Shown here: positions 1 through 8,200 of the stretch, in pieces | Position numbering within the stretch: position 1 is the first letter of the stretch | Layout: every line of letters starts with the position of its first letter | Assembly (NCBI GenBank): GCA_027317645.1 | Contig: DAHVQS010000059.1 | Span: 1 to 10,909, forward strand | Direction: 5' to 3' | Length of the DNA stretch: 10,909 bases | Source of the DNA: Paenalcaligenes sp021793095 | GTDB lineage: Bacteria > Pseudomonadota > Gammaproteobacteria > Burkholderiales > Burkholderiaceae_B | Notes under the pieces: generated by a model | Seen by the model: the letters and a program-made list of their open reading frames with translations, nothing else | What the model was told of the DNA's origin: nothing | Databases searched by the model: none | Made by a program: the position numbers and the translations under genes

Positions 1-143
1 TAGCAGTGGGTAAAACGCCTAATCATGTACTGCATTTATTACTGTCTATTTTCACAGGGGGGGTTTGGATTATTGTTTGGGTGTTTTCAATAATAATTAG
101 TCTTGGAGGCTATCGTTGTACTCGTTGTGGGATAAATGTTTAA
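1..143 (+). CDS. C-terminal fragment of a small membrane protein with a CxxCG zinc-ribbon-like tail (partial)
   Basis: An open frame runs in from the window edge (first full codon at base 3) for 46 codons and stops with TAA at 141-143. The visible peptide has a hydrophobic stretch of about 25 residues containing HVLHLLLS, a turn TGGVW and IIVWVFSIII, followed by GGYRCTRCG and a short end. One membrane segment or a hairpin of two short ones, plus half of a zinc-ribbon (CxxCG), is what can be seen. Similar small proteins with an HxLHLLL...TGGxWxxVW core and a terminal CxxCG occur as uncharacterised bacterial and phage-associated membrane proteins; I recall the pattern but cannot name a family. 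No convincing start codon lies inside the window (GTG at 6-8 has no visible ribosome binding site), so the gene begins upstream. The frame contains a run of seven Gs at 57-63 and remains intact across it. Function unknown. Confidence 0.6.
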   Translation, partial: AVGKTPNHVLHLLLSIFTGGVWIIVWVFSIIISLGGYRCTRCGINV

Positions 144-188
144 GACTTGTGTATTGATTTTTTGTAATATCCAAAGTGATACTAACAA

Positions 189-1256
189 ATGAAATTCCAT
201 GACGTCATTGTGGTGGGCGCAGGTCAGGCTGGGTTGTCGGTGGCATATTTTTTGCGCCGCACCCAGCGTTCTGTATTGTTATTAGATGCGGAAGCCCAGG
301 GTGGGGGTGCGTGGCAGCATACTTGGGAATCTTTGCGGTTGTTTTCTCCGGCGGCATGGAGTTCTATTGCCGGCTGGCCGATGCCGCGCTCTGATCAAGA
401 GTACCCTCATCGGGATGAAGTGATTGATTATTTGCGTCGCTACGAGGAGCGTTATGGTTTTAATATCCAGCGCCCTGTGCAGGTGACGGATATTGTGCCG
501 GTGACTGGGGGCTTTGAGCTGCAGGCGAGTGCCGAGGGGCGTCGTTGGTATGCCCGCGCCGTGGTGTTTGCGACCGGGACATGGCGCAATCCTTATATCC
601 CAACTATTCCAGGGCGGGATGTATTTTCAGGGCAGCAATTGCATTCAGCATTTTATCAGCGCCCCGAACCCTTTGCCGGGCAAGATGTGTTGATCGTGGG
701 TGGGGCAAACTCTGGTGCACAGATTTTGGCCGAGGTGTCGCAGGCAGCAGCCTCTACCACTTGGGTGGTTTTAGAGCCTCCGCGTTTTTTGCCTGATGAT
801 GTGGATGGGCGTGTACTCTTTGATCGGGCCACGGCCCGTTGGCGCGCGATCCAAGCGGGCCGTCCCCCAGAAAGCCCGGCCAATGGTTTGGGGGATATTG
901 TGATGGTGCCCTCAGTGCGCGCTGCTCGTGACCGCGGGGTATTACATGCTCGGGGTCCTTTGGCTGAGCTCACCGCATCAACCGCCGTCTGGCCTGATGG
1001 CAGTGCAAAAAGTATTGATGCCATTATTTGGTGTACCGGCTTTAGGCCGGCATTACAGCCGTTGGTATCTCTGGGGGTTGTCCAAGAGGATGGCAAAGTA
1101 CAGGTACAAGGGACTCAGGTCACCGATGTCCCCGGCCTCTGGCTAGTGGGCTATGGCGAGTGGACTGGGATGGCCTCGGCGACTTTGGTGGGGGTGATGC
1201 GTACCGCGCGTAGTACGGCTCAGGAGGTGGATGCTTATTTGGGTGCTTTTCCTTAA
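189..1256 (+). CDS. arsO: ArsO-like NAD(P)H-dependent flavin monooxygenase
   Basis: This encodes a soluble, probably cytosolic two-dinucleotide-binding flavoprotein of 355 residues, the usual size of ArsO-type proteins and shorter than classical flavin monooxygenases. Visible motifs are an N-terminal FAD-binding GAGQAG (10-15), a flavin-monooxygenase-like signature FSGQQLHSAFY (146-156; compare FxGxxxHSxxY), an ATG motif VVFATGTW (125-132), a second nucleotide-binding GGANSG (171-176), the IIWCTGFRP motif (279-287) and the C-terminal GYGEWTGMASATLVGV (321-336), which resembles the end of ArsO proteins. ArsO genes are known from arsenic-resistance operons; the exact reaction is not firmly established. 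Here no ars gene is visible, and the next gene, 82 bases downstream, is a copper ATPase. The ATG at 189 is the only start consistent with the Rossmann fold, but its ribosome binding site is weak (AAAGTG about 10 bases upstream). A poor -10-like TAATAT lies at 165-170. A generic CzcO/FMO-like oxidoreductase is the alternative. The enzyme class is certain; the ArsO assignment is likely. Confidence 0.8.
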   Translation: MKFHDVIVVGAGQAGLSVAYFLRRTQRSVLLLDAEAQGGGAWQHTWESLRLFSPAAWSSIAGWPMPRSDQEYPHRDEVIDYLRRYEERYGFNIQRPVQVTDIVPVTGGFELQASAEGRRWYARAVVFATGTWRNPYIPTIPGRDVFSGQQLHSAFYQRPEPFAGQDVLIVGGANSGAQILAEVSQAAASTTWVVLEPPRFLPDDVDGRVLFDRATARWRAIQAGRPPESPANGLGDIVMVPSVRAARDRGVLHARGPLAELTASTAVWPDGSAKSIDAIIWCTGFRPALQPLVSLGVVQEDGKVQVQGTQVTDVPGLWLVGYGEWTGMASATLVGVMRTARSTAQEVDAYLGAFP

Positions 1257-1296
1257 CGGTGATTACATATTATAAATCAGTAGATTGTGTGCCACA

Positions 1297-1305
1297 TGAT
1301 AAAAT
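1297..1305 (+). promoter_or_regulatory. Candidate extended -10 promoter of copA
   Basis: TGATAAAAT fits an extended -10 element: a TG dinucleotide, one base, then TAAAAT, which matches TATAAT at five of six positions. The hexamer 17 bases upstream (TCAGTA) is a poor -35, which is common for extended -10 promoters. Transcription would begin near 1312, leaving a leader of roughly 27 bases before the ATG at 1339. The position fits, but the element is short and is an inference. Confidence 0.4.
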
Positions 1306-1319
1306 TTGACTAGTGTCAA
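1306..1319. promoter_or_regulatory. Inverted repeat abutting the copA -10, candidate operator
   Basis: TTGAC-TAGT-GTCAA is a perfect 5-bp dyad with a 4-bp spacer. It begins directly after the candidate -10 and covers the predicted transcription start, a typical place for a repressor site. It does not resemble the CueR operator of E. coli, and no regulator gene is present in the window, so the binding protein is unknown. A five-base arm can arise by chance; the position is what makes it worth noting. Confidence 0.35.
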
Positions 1320-1325
1320 TGACAT

Positions 1326-1330
1326 AGGAG
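1326..1330 (+). promoter_or_regulatory. Ribosome binding site of copA
   Basis: AGGAG lies 8 bases upstream of the ATG at 1339. This favours that ATG over an in-frame TTG at 1306, which has no ribosome binding site and sits at or before the predicted transcription start. Confidence 0.75.
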
Positions 1331-1338
1331 CGCCCGAG

Positions 1339-3591
1339 ATGACTCAGTCACCGCACAATCATGAGCACCACAACCATCACAGTGGTCATCACGACCCAAG
1401 CAATCATCACCACAGCAACCACCACAACAATCATCGCAACCATCACGAGCCGCATTCTAAAGAGGAAGTTCCAACATCTGATTCAGCTCCTATAGGCACG
1501 GTCTATGTATGTCCCATGCATCCTGAGGTGCGCCAAGAGCAGCCGGGAAATTGCCCCAAGTGTGGTATGGCGCTTGAGCCCGAGATGCCGCAACTCGATG
1601 ATGAAGAAAACCCCGAGTATGTCGATTTTAAGCGCCGGTTTTGGTGGACTTTACCCTTTACGCTGGTGGTTTTTGTATTGTCTATGTTTGTAGGGCATTG
1701 GGGGTGGATCCAGCCAGGTGCGCGCGCATGGATTGAGTTTGTGTTTTCTTTGCCCGTTGTGTTGTGGGCTGGATTACCCTTTTATCAAAGGGGCTGGCAG
1801 TCTATTGTGACGCGTCATCCAAATATGTGGACACTGATTGGTTTAGGGACGTTAGCGGCTTTTATTTATAGTACGTTAGCGACGGTGGTGCCCGGCATTT
1901 TTCCAAAGACGTTTAAGGTAGATGGCCATGTCGAGGTGTATTTTGAGGCAGCAGTGGTCATCATTTCGCTGACCTTGTTGGGTCAGATGTTGGAGTTACG
2001 TGCACGGTCACAAACATCGGCAGCGATCTTGTCCTTGCTTGAGCTGGCCCCTAAAACTGCGCGGCGCATGAATGACGATGGCTCAGAAGAGGACATCGAT
2101 TTGAGTCATGTGCATGAAGGAGATCGGCTGCGGGTACGCCCGGGTGAAAAGGTGCCTGTGGATGGTATTGTCGAGGAGGGCAGCAGTGCTGTCGACGAAT
2201 CCATGTTGACGGGCGAGCCAGTGCCTGTGCGCAAGGAGGCAGGGGATCGCCTCATCGGGGCCACGCTCAATACGGGTGGGGCGCTGGTGATGCGTGCTGA
2301 AAAAGTGGGCAGCGCCACGGTGCTGTCGCAGATTGTGCAGATGGTTTCACAGGCGCAGCGCTCGCGCGCGCCCATGCAACGGCTAGCCGATGTGGTGTCT
2401 GGCTACTTTGTGGTGGCAGTGGTGGTCATCGCCATTATCTCATTGTTTGTGTGGGGGTTTTGGGGGCCGTCGCCCAGTTGGGCGCATGGGCTGGTCAATG
2501 CGGTGGCCGTACTGATTATTGCCTGCCCTTGTGCGCTGGGCCTGGCGACACCTATGTCTATTATGGTGGCGACAGGGCGTGCGGCGACCCAGGGGGTGCT
2601 GTTTAGTGATGCGGAAAGCATTGAAAGCATGCGTCAGGTGGATACCCTTATCGTGGATAAAACAGGCACGCTAACTGAGGGGCGCCCAGTATTTGAGCAG
2701 GCAGTGGCTCTGGACCCTTGGACTGAGACCGAGGTCTTGCAGCTGGCAGCGAGTCTGGATCAAGGCAGCGAGCATCCGCTGGCGGATGCGATTGTACAGG
2801 CCGCACGCGAACAATCGCTTGAGCTTTCCTCGGTGCAAGATTTTGATTCCAGCAGTGGTATCGGTGTTAAAGGGGGGGTAGATGGCCATGTTTTGGTGTT
2901 AGGCAATACGGCCTTGATGGAGCAAAACGGTGTCGCTACAGAACCCTTGGCGGATCGTGCCGAGCAGTTTCGGGCTCAAGGGGCGAGCGTGATGTTTTTG
3001 GCAGTGGACGGTACTTTGGCTGGGCTACTGGCGGTGGCCGACCCCATCAAAGAAAATACTTACGAGGCGATGCAGCAGCTGCATGCTGCGGGCATACGTG
3101 TGATCATGGCGACAGGCGATGGTTTGACGACGGCCCAAGCGGTGGCAAAAAAACTAGATATTGATGCGGTGCACGGTGAGGTGAGCCCAGAGGACAAGTT
3201 GCAGTTGGTACGCCAATACCAAGACGAAGGGGCAATCGTTGCGATGGCCGGGGATGGCATCAATGATGCCCCAGCACTGGCCCAGGCGAATGTCGGTATA
3301 GCGATGGGCACAGGGACAGATGTCGCGATGAGTAGCGCCAAGATCACACTGGTTAAAGGCGATTTGCGCGGTTTGTGGATCGCCCGACAAATATCGGCAA
3401 AAACCATTGCTAATATGAAGCAAAATATGGGCTTTGCTCTGGTTTATAACGGCCTGGGCGTGCCGTTAGCAGCGGGGGTGCTATACCCATTTTTTGGGTT
3501 GCTGCTATCCCCCATGTTTGCTGCAGTGGCCATGAGCCTAAGCTCAGTCTCCGTAGTGTTTAATGCGCTGCGTTTGCGTATGATTGCCTAG
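1339..3591 (+). CDS. copA: P1B-type Cu(I)/Ag(I)-exporting ATPase, CopA-like, with His-rich N-terminus
   Basis: This inner-membrane ATPase of 750 residues pumps monovalent copper (possibly silver) out of the cytoplasm. The N-terminus is unusual, with 17 histidines in the first 40 residues. A heavy-metal-binding segment follows (55-81, CPMHP...GNCPKCGM, with Cys58, Cys72 and Cys75). No GMxCxxC HMA domain is present. Eight hydrophobic segments lie at about 102-118, 131-149, 165-185, 198-218, 354-376, 387-409, 695-715 and 718-740. The catalytic set is complete: TGEP (291-294), the metal-site CPC (396-398), phosphorylated Asp440 in DKTGTLT, SEHPLA (477-482) and GDGINDAP (638-645). YN at 703-704 and MSLSS at 732-736 in the last two helices, together with CPC, are the known signature of the P1B-1 Cu(I)/Ag(I) class. 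The layout resembles SilP-like or CopA proteins. The start at 1339 is chosen for its AGGAG. The gene ends just before an intrinsic terminator and may be expressed from its own promoter or partly with the upstream flavoprotein gene. Confidence 0.92.
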   Translation: MTQSPHNHEHHNHHSGHHDPSNHHHSNHHNNHRNHHEPHSKEEVPTSDSAPIGTVYVCPMHPEVRQEQPGNCPKCGMALEPEMPQLDDEENPEYVDFKRRFWWTLPFTLVVFVLSMFVGHWGWIQPGARAWIEFVFSLPVVLWAGLPFYQRGWQSIVTRHPNMWTLIGLGTLAAFIYSTLATVVPGIFPKTFKVDGHVEVYFEAAVVIISLTLLGQMLELRARSQTSAAILSLLELAPKTARRMNDDGSEEDIDLSHVHEGDRLRVRPGEKVPVDGIVEEGSSAVDESMLTGEPVPVRKEAGDRLIGATLNTGGALVMRAEKVGSATVLSQIVQMVSQAQRSRAPMQRLADVVSGYFVVAVVVIAIISLFVWGFWGPSPSWAHGLVNAVAVLIIACPCALGLATPMSIMVATGRAATQGVLFSDAESIESMRQVDTLIVDKTGTLTEGRPVFEQAVALDPWTETEVLQLAASLDQGSEHPLADAIVQAAREQSLELSSVQDFDSSSGIGVKGGVDGHVLVLGNTALMEQNGVATEPLADRAEQFRAQGASVMFLAVDGTLAGLLAVADPIKENTYEAMQQLHAAGIRVIMATGDGLTTAQAVAKKLDIDAVHGEVSPEDKLQLVRQYQDEGAIVAMAGDGINDAPALAQANVGIAMGTGTDVAMSSAKITLVKGDLRGLWIARQISAKTIANMKQNMGFALVYNGLGVPLAAGVLYPFFGLLLSPMFAAVAMSLSSVSVVFNALRLRMIA
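1354..1455 (+). repeat. CAT/CAC/AAC-rich tract encoding the histidine-rich leader of the copper ATPase
   Basis: Within this stretch 17 of 34 codons are CAT or CAC, mixed with Asn, Ser and Gly codons in degenerate units such as NHH and SNHH. It is a low-complexity coding repeat, not an exact tandem array. Histidine-rich tails bind Cu, Zn or Ni in many metal proteins, so this one is probably a cytoplasmic metal-binding or sensing tail; its effect on transport is inferred. Confidence 0.7.
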
Positions 3592-3597
3592 GTATTT

Positions 3598-3624
3598 GGG
3601 CTCCCCTCAGGGAGCCCTTTTTTT
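3598..3624 (+). terminator. Intrinsic terminator downstream of copA
   Basis: A perfect 8-bp GC-rich stem (GGGCTCCC at 3598-3605 with GGGAGCCC at 3610-3617), a CTCA loop and seven Ts (3618-3624) follow the copA stop codon by 6 bases. On the opposite strand the stem is followed by AAATACC and not a T run, so it should terminate copA efficiently but not the convergent putP transcript by the same mechanism. No separate putP terminator is apparent between 3625 and 3671. Confidence 0.93.
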
Positions 3625-3671
3625 ATATTGGTTGGGTAGCGTTCAAATGCTCAATAAATAGCTAACTATGG

Positions 3672-5165
3672 TTAATGCTTGGCGTAACGCATTTCCTCTT
3701 GGACTTGGTCAAAGACCGTTGTCATCGATTCGCTGGGCTGTTTATCCAGCAGGCTGACAATAATAATGCTCAGTGTGCCCAGCACAAACCCAGGAACGAT
3801 TTCGTACAGTGAGAACCACTCGTATTGATTCCAGATCAGGACGACGGCGGCACCCACTATCATGCCAACGAGGGCACCGTTGCGGGTCATGCGGCGCCAG
3901 ACCAATGAGAGGATAATAACTGGGCCAAAAGCCGCACCAAAGCCAGCCCAAGCGTAGCTCACCATCGCGAGGACGAGACTATCTGGGTTCCATGCTAACC
4001 AGATGGCAATCAGGGCGATAAAGAGCACCATGGCGCGGCCAAACCACACTAACTCGGGTTGTGAGGCATCCCGGCGGATAAAGGTTTTATAAATATCCTG
4101 TGTCAGCGAACTCGAGCACACCAGCAGTTGTGCGGATAAGGTGCTCATGACGGCGGCTAGGATGGCAGCTAATAATATCCCTGCAATCCAAGGGTTAAAA
4201 AGCAGGATCGAGAGCTCGATAAAGACGCGTTCTGAGTTGGCGGTCACCCCAGCAGCCTGGTCGGGGTTTGCTGAAAAATAAGCAATCCCAAAATAACCCA
4301 CCGCCACGGCCCCTAACAGACAGAGGATCATCCACGTCATACTGATGCGTCGCGCATTGGGAATGGTGTTGACTGAGTCTGCCGCCATAAAGCGGACAAG
4401 GATATGGGGTTGGCCAAAATACCCGAGTCCCCAAGCCAGTAAAGACACAATGCTGATGGTGGACATATCATAAAAGATATCGGGTAAGGCGGGGTCGATG
4501 GCTTGTACCGCTGCGTTAGCCTCGCCAAAACCACCTGCCTGTTGGATGACTATCAAGGGGGTTAAGATTAAGGCCGTGAACATCAATGAGGCCTGTACCG
4601 TATCGGTCCAGCTGACGGCTAAAAAGCCCCCAATAAAAACATAGCCAATGGTACAAAAGGCACCTATCCAAATGGCGGCTGGGTAGGACAAGCCAAACAT
4701 ACTTTCAAAGAGGCGCGCGCCAGCGACCACGCCTGAGGCGCAATACAGGGTAAAAAAGATCAAAATCACGATGGCCGAGACGATGCGCAGTATATTGCCG
4801 CGGTCTTCAAAGCGGTGCGCGAAAAAATCAGGCAAGGTGAGCGCGTCCCCTGATTGTTCGGTATAAACGCGTAGTCGGGCAGCGACAAATCGCCAGTTGA
4901 GATAGGCCCCGATGGTCAGACCAATCGCAATCCATGAGGCCGAGATGCCATCGGAATACACCGCACCGGGCAGGCCCATGAGTAACCAGCCGCTCATGTC
5001 TGATGCACCGGCGGCTAAGGCCACAACAAAGGCCCCCAAACGGCGCCCCCCTAAAATATAGTCAGATAAATCGCTGGTGGCTCGGTAGCCTAGCCAGCCA
5101 ATGAGCAACATGCCGACGATATAGATCACAAACATACTGGTGATCTGTGTGCCAACAGCTTGCAT
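3672..5165 (-). CDS. putP: Sodium/proline symporter PutP
   Basis: This is an inner-membrane Na+-coupled L-proline importer of the solute:sodium symporter family, 497 residues against about 502 in E. coli, with the expected dozen or so hydrophobic segments. Residues known from E. coli PutP are present with an offset of one: Asp56, Ser58 and Gly59 in AGASDMSGW (Na+ and proline site), Tyr141, Trp245 and Tyr249 followed by Pro253 in GYFGQPHIL, and Ser341-Thr342 in AAVMSTLSAQ (second Na+ contact). The proline specificity call rests on these residues and on the putA neighbour. The ATG at 5165 has AGGAG six bases upstream. The gene lies 52 bases downstream of putA on the same strand with no terminator between them, so the two are probably one operon; in E. 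coli they are divergent. It converges on copA, 80 bases apart. Confidence 0.96.
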   Translation of the reverse strand: MQAVGTQITSMFVIYIVGMLLIGWLGYRATSDLSDYILGGRRLGAFVVALAAGASDMSGWLLMGLPGAVYSDGISASWIAIGLTIGAYLNWRFVAARLRVYTEQSGDALTLPDFFAHRFEDRGNILRIVSAIVILIFFTLYCASGVVAGARLFESMFGLSYPAAIWIGAFCTIGYVFIGGFLAVSWTDTVQASLMFTALILTPLIVIQQAGGFGEANAAVQAIDPALPDIFYDMSTISIVSLLAWGLGYFGQPHILVRFMAADSVNTIPNARRISMTWMILCLLGAVAVGYFGIAYFSANPDQAAGVTANSERVFIELSILLFNPWIAGILLAAILAAVMSTLSAQLLVCSSSLTQDIYKTFIRRDASQPELVWFGRAMVLFIALIAIWLAWNPDSLVLAMVSYAWAGFGAAFGPVIILSLVWRRMTRNGALVGMIVGAAVVLIWNQYEWFSLYEIVPGFVLGTLSIIIVSLLDKQPSESMTTVFDQVQEEMRYAKH

Positions 5166-5217
5166 AGTGTTCTCCTTTGGTGGTGAGTTTGATTGTTGGT
5201 GGTTGGTGCGGTGGGCC
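5166..5217 (-). other. putA-putP intercistronic spacer, C/A-rich and G-poor
   Basis: On the transcribed (-) strand, bases 5215 down to 5176 contain only one G in 40 bases and consist of short CCA, ACC and CAA runs, ending at the putP ribosome binding site. No hairpin or terminator is visible, which supports cotranscription. Such unstructured C-rich, G-poor RNA can keep a start site open or load Rho factor; neither role is shown here. Confidence 0.5.
5172..5176 (-). promoter_or_regulatory. Ribosome binding site of putP
   Basis: AGGAG on the - strand lies 6 bases before the ATG at 5165-5163. It is a strong site that fixes the putP start and indicates independent initiation instead of tight coupling to the putA stop. 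Confidence 0.8.
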
Positions 5218-8200
5218 TTAGACCACTGCCATGAGTGTGGCGTTGCCCCCGGCAGCAGCCGTATTGATGCTCAATGCCCGCTCGGCCAGTAATAGCTCTT
5301 GGCGATAGTATTGCCCTGATGAGAGTTCTTGTGGGGTGCGGCCTTGGGGTTGAAGGATGGGTCCAGGATGTGCGGCCAGCTTTTGGGCCAGTGGGTTGAG
5401 CTCATCATGGGCGCCTTCAAAAAGCACGCCTCCCACGCGGCCATTGAGTGCTTGGGATAACTCAGGGGTAAAACTGATTTGCTCTTGAACAGATTCGGGC
5501 AGGGCATCAACCAAGCGGGTGAGGGCCTCTGCAGATAGGGCTTCGCCCTGATGCGCGCATAGAATTAGGTCATTACCCGTGGCCAGTGCGGTGCCAATTT
5601 GAATCAGCAACCCTTGTTCGGTCGCGGGCAAGCAGACCACCGTGCCGCGACCAACGAGGCGATAAATATTGAGCTCGCCAGTGGGACCGGGCAGTTCGGC
5701 TTGTTTCTCAAAGAGGCTGTTGGCCTGTATGTCTTGTACCGCAGGCAGGGCCTGTTGTGCGCTGTCTAATGAGGATCGCTCGAGCCAGTGCACATAACTG
5801 GCCAAGACGGAATTAAAGCTAAAGGTGTCGACCTGGCCATCCAGTACAATGGGTTCAGCCCGTTGGCTCAGCAGGCGGTTGAGGTACAACGGGCCGCCTG
5901 CTTTGGGCCCCGTGCCTGATAAGCCCTCGCCACCAAAGGGTTGTACCCCAACGATGGCCCCGACGATATTGCGATTCACATAGATATTGCCTGCCTGAAT
6001 GCGTTGTGTGAGGGCGTCTATATGCTCATCAATGCGCGAGTGCACACCAAAGGTCAGCCCATAGCCAGCAGCATTGATTTTATCTACCAGTGTGTCCAGT
6101 TCTTGGCTTTGGTAGGTCAGCACATGCAGTACCGGGCCAAAGATTTCTTTTTTGACATCACTGATGTCATCGATGTGTATGAGGGTAGGGGGCACAAAGG
6201 TACCATACTCACAGGCGGGGTCTTCTTTTGTTTGTTCGACACGAAATCCCGCTGTGCGCATACTTTCAATATGCGTGCAGATGGTCTCCTGGGCCTCGTT
6301 ATCGATGACAGGGCCCACATCGGCATCCAGTCGGTCGGGGTTGGCGACAGTGAGCTCATGCATGGCGCCCGTGATCATAGTGAGCATGGTATCAGCGACA
6401 TCTTCTTGGATGCATAAAATACGCAGGGCAGAGCAGCGTTGCCCGGCAGAATCAAAGGCCGAATCAAGCACATCGGCAGTGACTTGCTCGGGCAGTGCCG
6501 AGGAATCCACAATGAGTGTGTTGAGTCCCCCTGTTTCAGCAATCAGCGGGATGGGTTGACCGTTTGCTGCTGGGCGCTTTGACAATGTGCCAGCGATAGA
6601 TTGCGCGACCTCGGTTGAGCCGGTAAACATCACAGCTTGTATGTGCGCATTGTCGACCAGTGCCGCACCGATGTCGCCAGCCCCCGGTAACAGCTGAATG
6701 ACATCACCCGGAAAGCCAGCATCATGCAGTAGCTGCACGCCCTGCGCACCAATCAGCGTGGTTTGCTCGGCCGGTTTGGCAATGACGGTGTTACCTGCCG
6801 CCAAAGCAGCTGAGACTTGGCCCAAGAAAATGGCCAAGGGGAAATTCCAAGGACTGATACACGCAACCGGGCCTAATGGGCGGTGGGTGTTTGGGTCAAA
6901 ATGCGCGACACTGCGTTTGGCATAATAGCGCAGGAAATCAACAGCCTCGCGGATCTCGTTGATGGCGTTCATATAGGTTTTACCGGCTTCGCGCACGATG
7001 AGCCCGATCAGCAGGTATTGGCGCTCTTCGAGTAAATCAGCTGCCTTGAGTAATAGCTGGGCACGCTCTTGGGCGGTGGTGTGTTGCCAGCTTTCCATGG
7101 CCGTGGCGGCGCGCTCTACCGTGGCTTGTAGCTGCGCTTCGTCACTGAACATGGCCTGCCCAACAATATCTAGATGGTTGGCGGGGTTGCGCACATCGTG
7201 CCAGCGATCTGCAAAAGACGCTGCCTTGGGTGTCTGGGGCTCGATGCGTCGGCTGACGAGGGTCGGCTGTGCCGTCCAGTCTTGCTGACTGCTTTCCAAT
7301 AAAAAAGCAGATAAGCTGCGCAATGTCTGCTCGTCAGAAAGATCGGTGCCTTTGGAATTTGCACGTGGCTCGCCTTGGGCACGATACAAATCGCGGGGCA
7401 GGGGGATCATCGGGTGTGGCTCGCCCAGTGGATGAATAGACTCGGCCTCTTGGATAGGGTCGCGAATCAGTTCAGCGATGGACACCTCTTCATCAGCAAT
7501 GCGGTTCACAAAAGATGAGTTGGCGCCATTTTCCAATAAACGACGCACAAGGTACGCCAACAACGTTTTATGGGTGCCCACAGGGGCGTAGATGCGGCAG
7601 GGGCGGGCCAGTTTGCCCTCGCTTTGCGGGCCAACCACCTCTTCGTACAGGGGCTCACCCATCCCATGCAGGCATTGGAATTCGTATTGGCCCTCGGAAA
7701 AGTCAGGGCCTGCCATGTGGTAAATGGCCGCTAAGGTGTGCGCGTTGTGGGTGGCAAACTGCGGAAAGACGGCATCCGGGGCGCTCAGTAGTTTGTGAGC
7801 ACAGGCTAGATAAGACACATCGGTATAGACCTTGCGGGTAAAGACGGGGTAGCCGTCCAAACCCTCGACTTGGGCGTTTTTGATCTCGGTATCCCAGTAG
7901 GCTCCTTTGACCAAGCGAATCATCAGTCGGTGCTCGGTGCGGCGGCCTAAGTCAGTCACATAATCAATGACATAGGGGGCGCGTTTCTGATAGGCTTGGA
8001 TGACAAAACCAATGCCATTCCAGCCGGCCAGATCCGGGTCTTGGCATAAGGCTTCAAGAATATCTAGCGAGATTTCCAGACGATCGGCCTCCTCGGCATC
8101 AATATTCAGACCGATGTCATATTCACGGGCCAGCATCGTCAATGCTTTGACTCGGGGCAATAACTCGTCCATCACGCGTGCATATTGCGCGCGTTCATAA

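Noticed and set aside
656..1096. 146-codon open frame on the - strand inside the flavoprotein gene
   Set aside because: It lies antisense to a gene with full conserved motifs; its composition is that of a shadow frame and it has no recognisable domain.
1306..1338. In-frame TTG at 1306 as the copA start, adding 11 residues
   Set aside because: It has no ribosome binding site and overlaps the predicted transcription start and dyad, while ATG at 1339 has AGGAG at ideal spacing.
3598..3617. Bidirectional terminator serving both copA and putP
   Set aside because: On the putP strand the stem is followed by AAATACC and not by a T run, so only copA is served by the standard mechanism.
3625..3674. 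TAAC-N4-GTTA dyad near the putP stop as a putP terminator
   Set aside because: Four-base AT-rich arms without a following T run are too weak to call.
5941..6417. 158-codon open frame on the + strand inside putA
   Set aside because: Antisense to the conserved aldehyde dehydrogenase domain, without a ribosome binding site or recognisable motif.
7515..7841. 108-codon open frame on the + strand inside putA
   Set aside because: Antisense shadow of the proline dehydrogenase domain, with no independent support.
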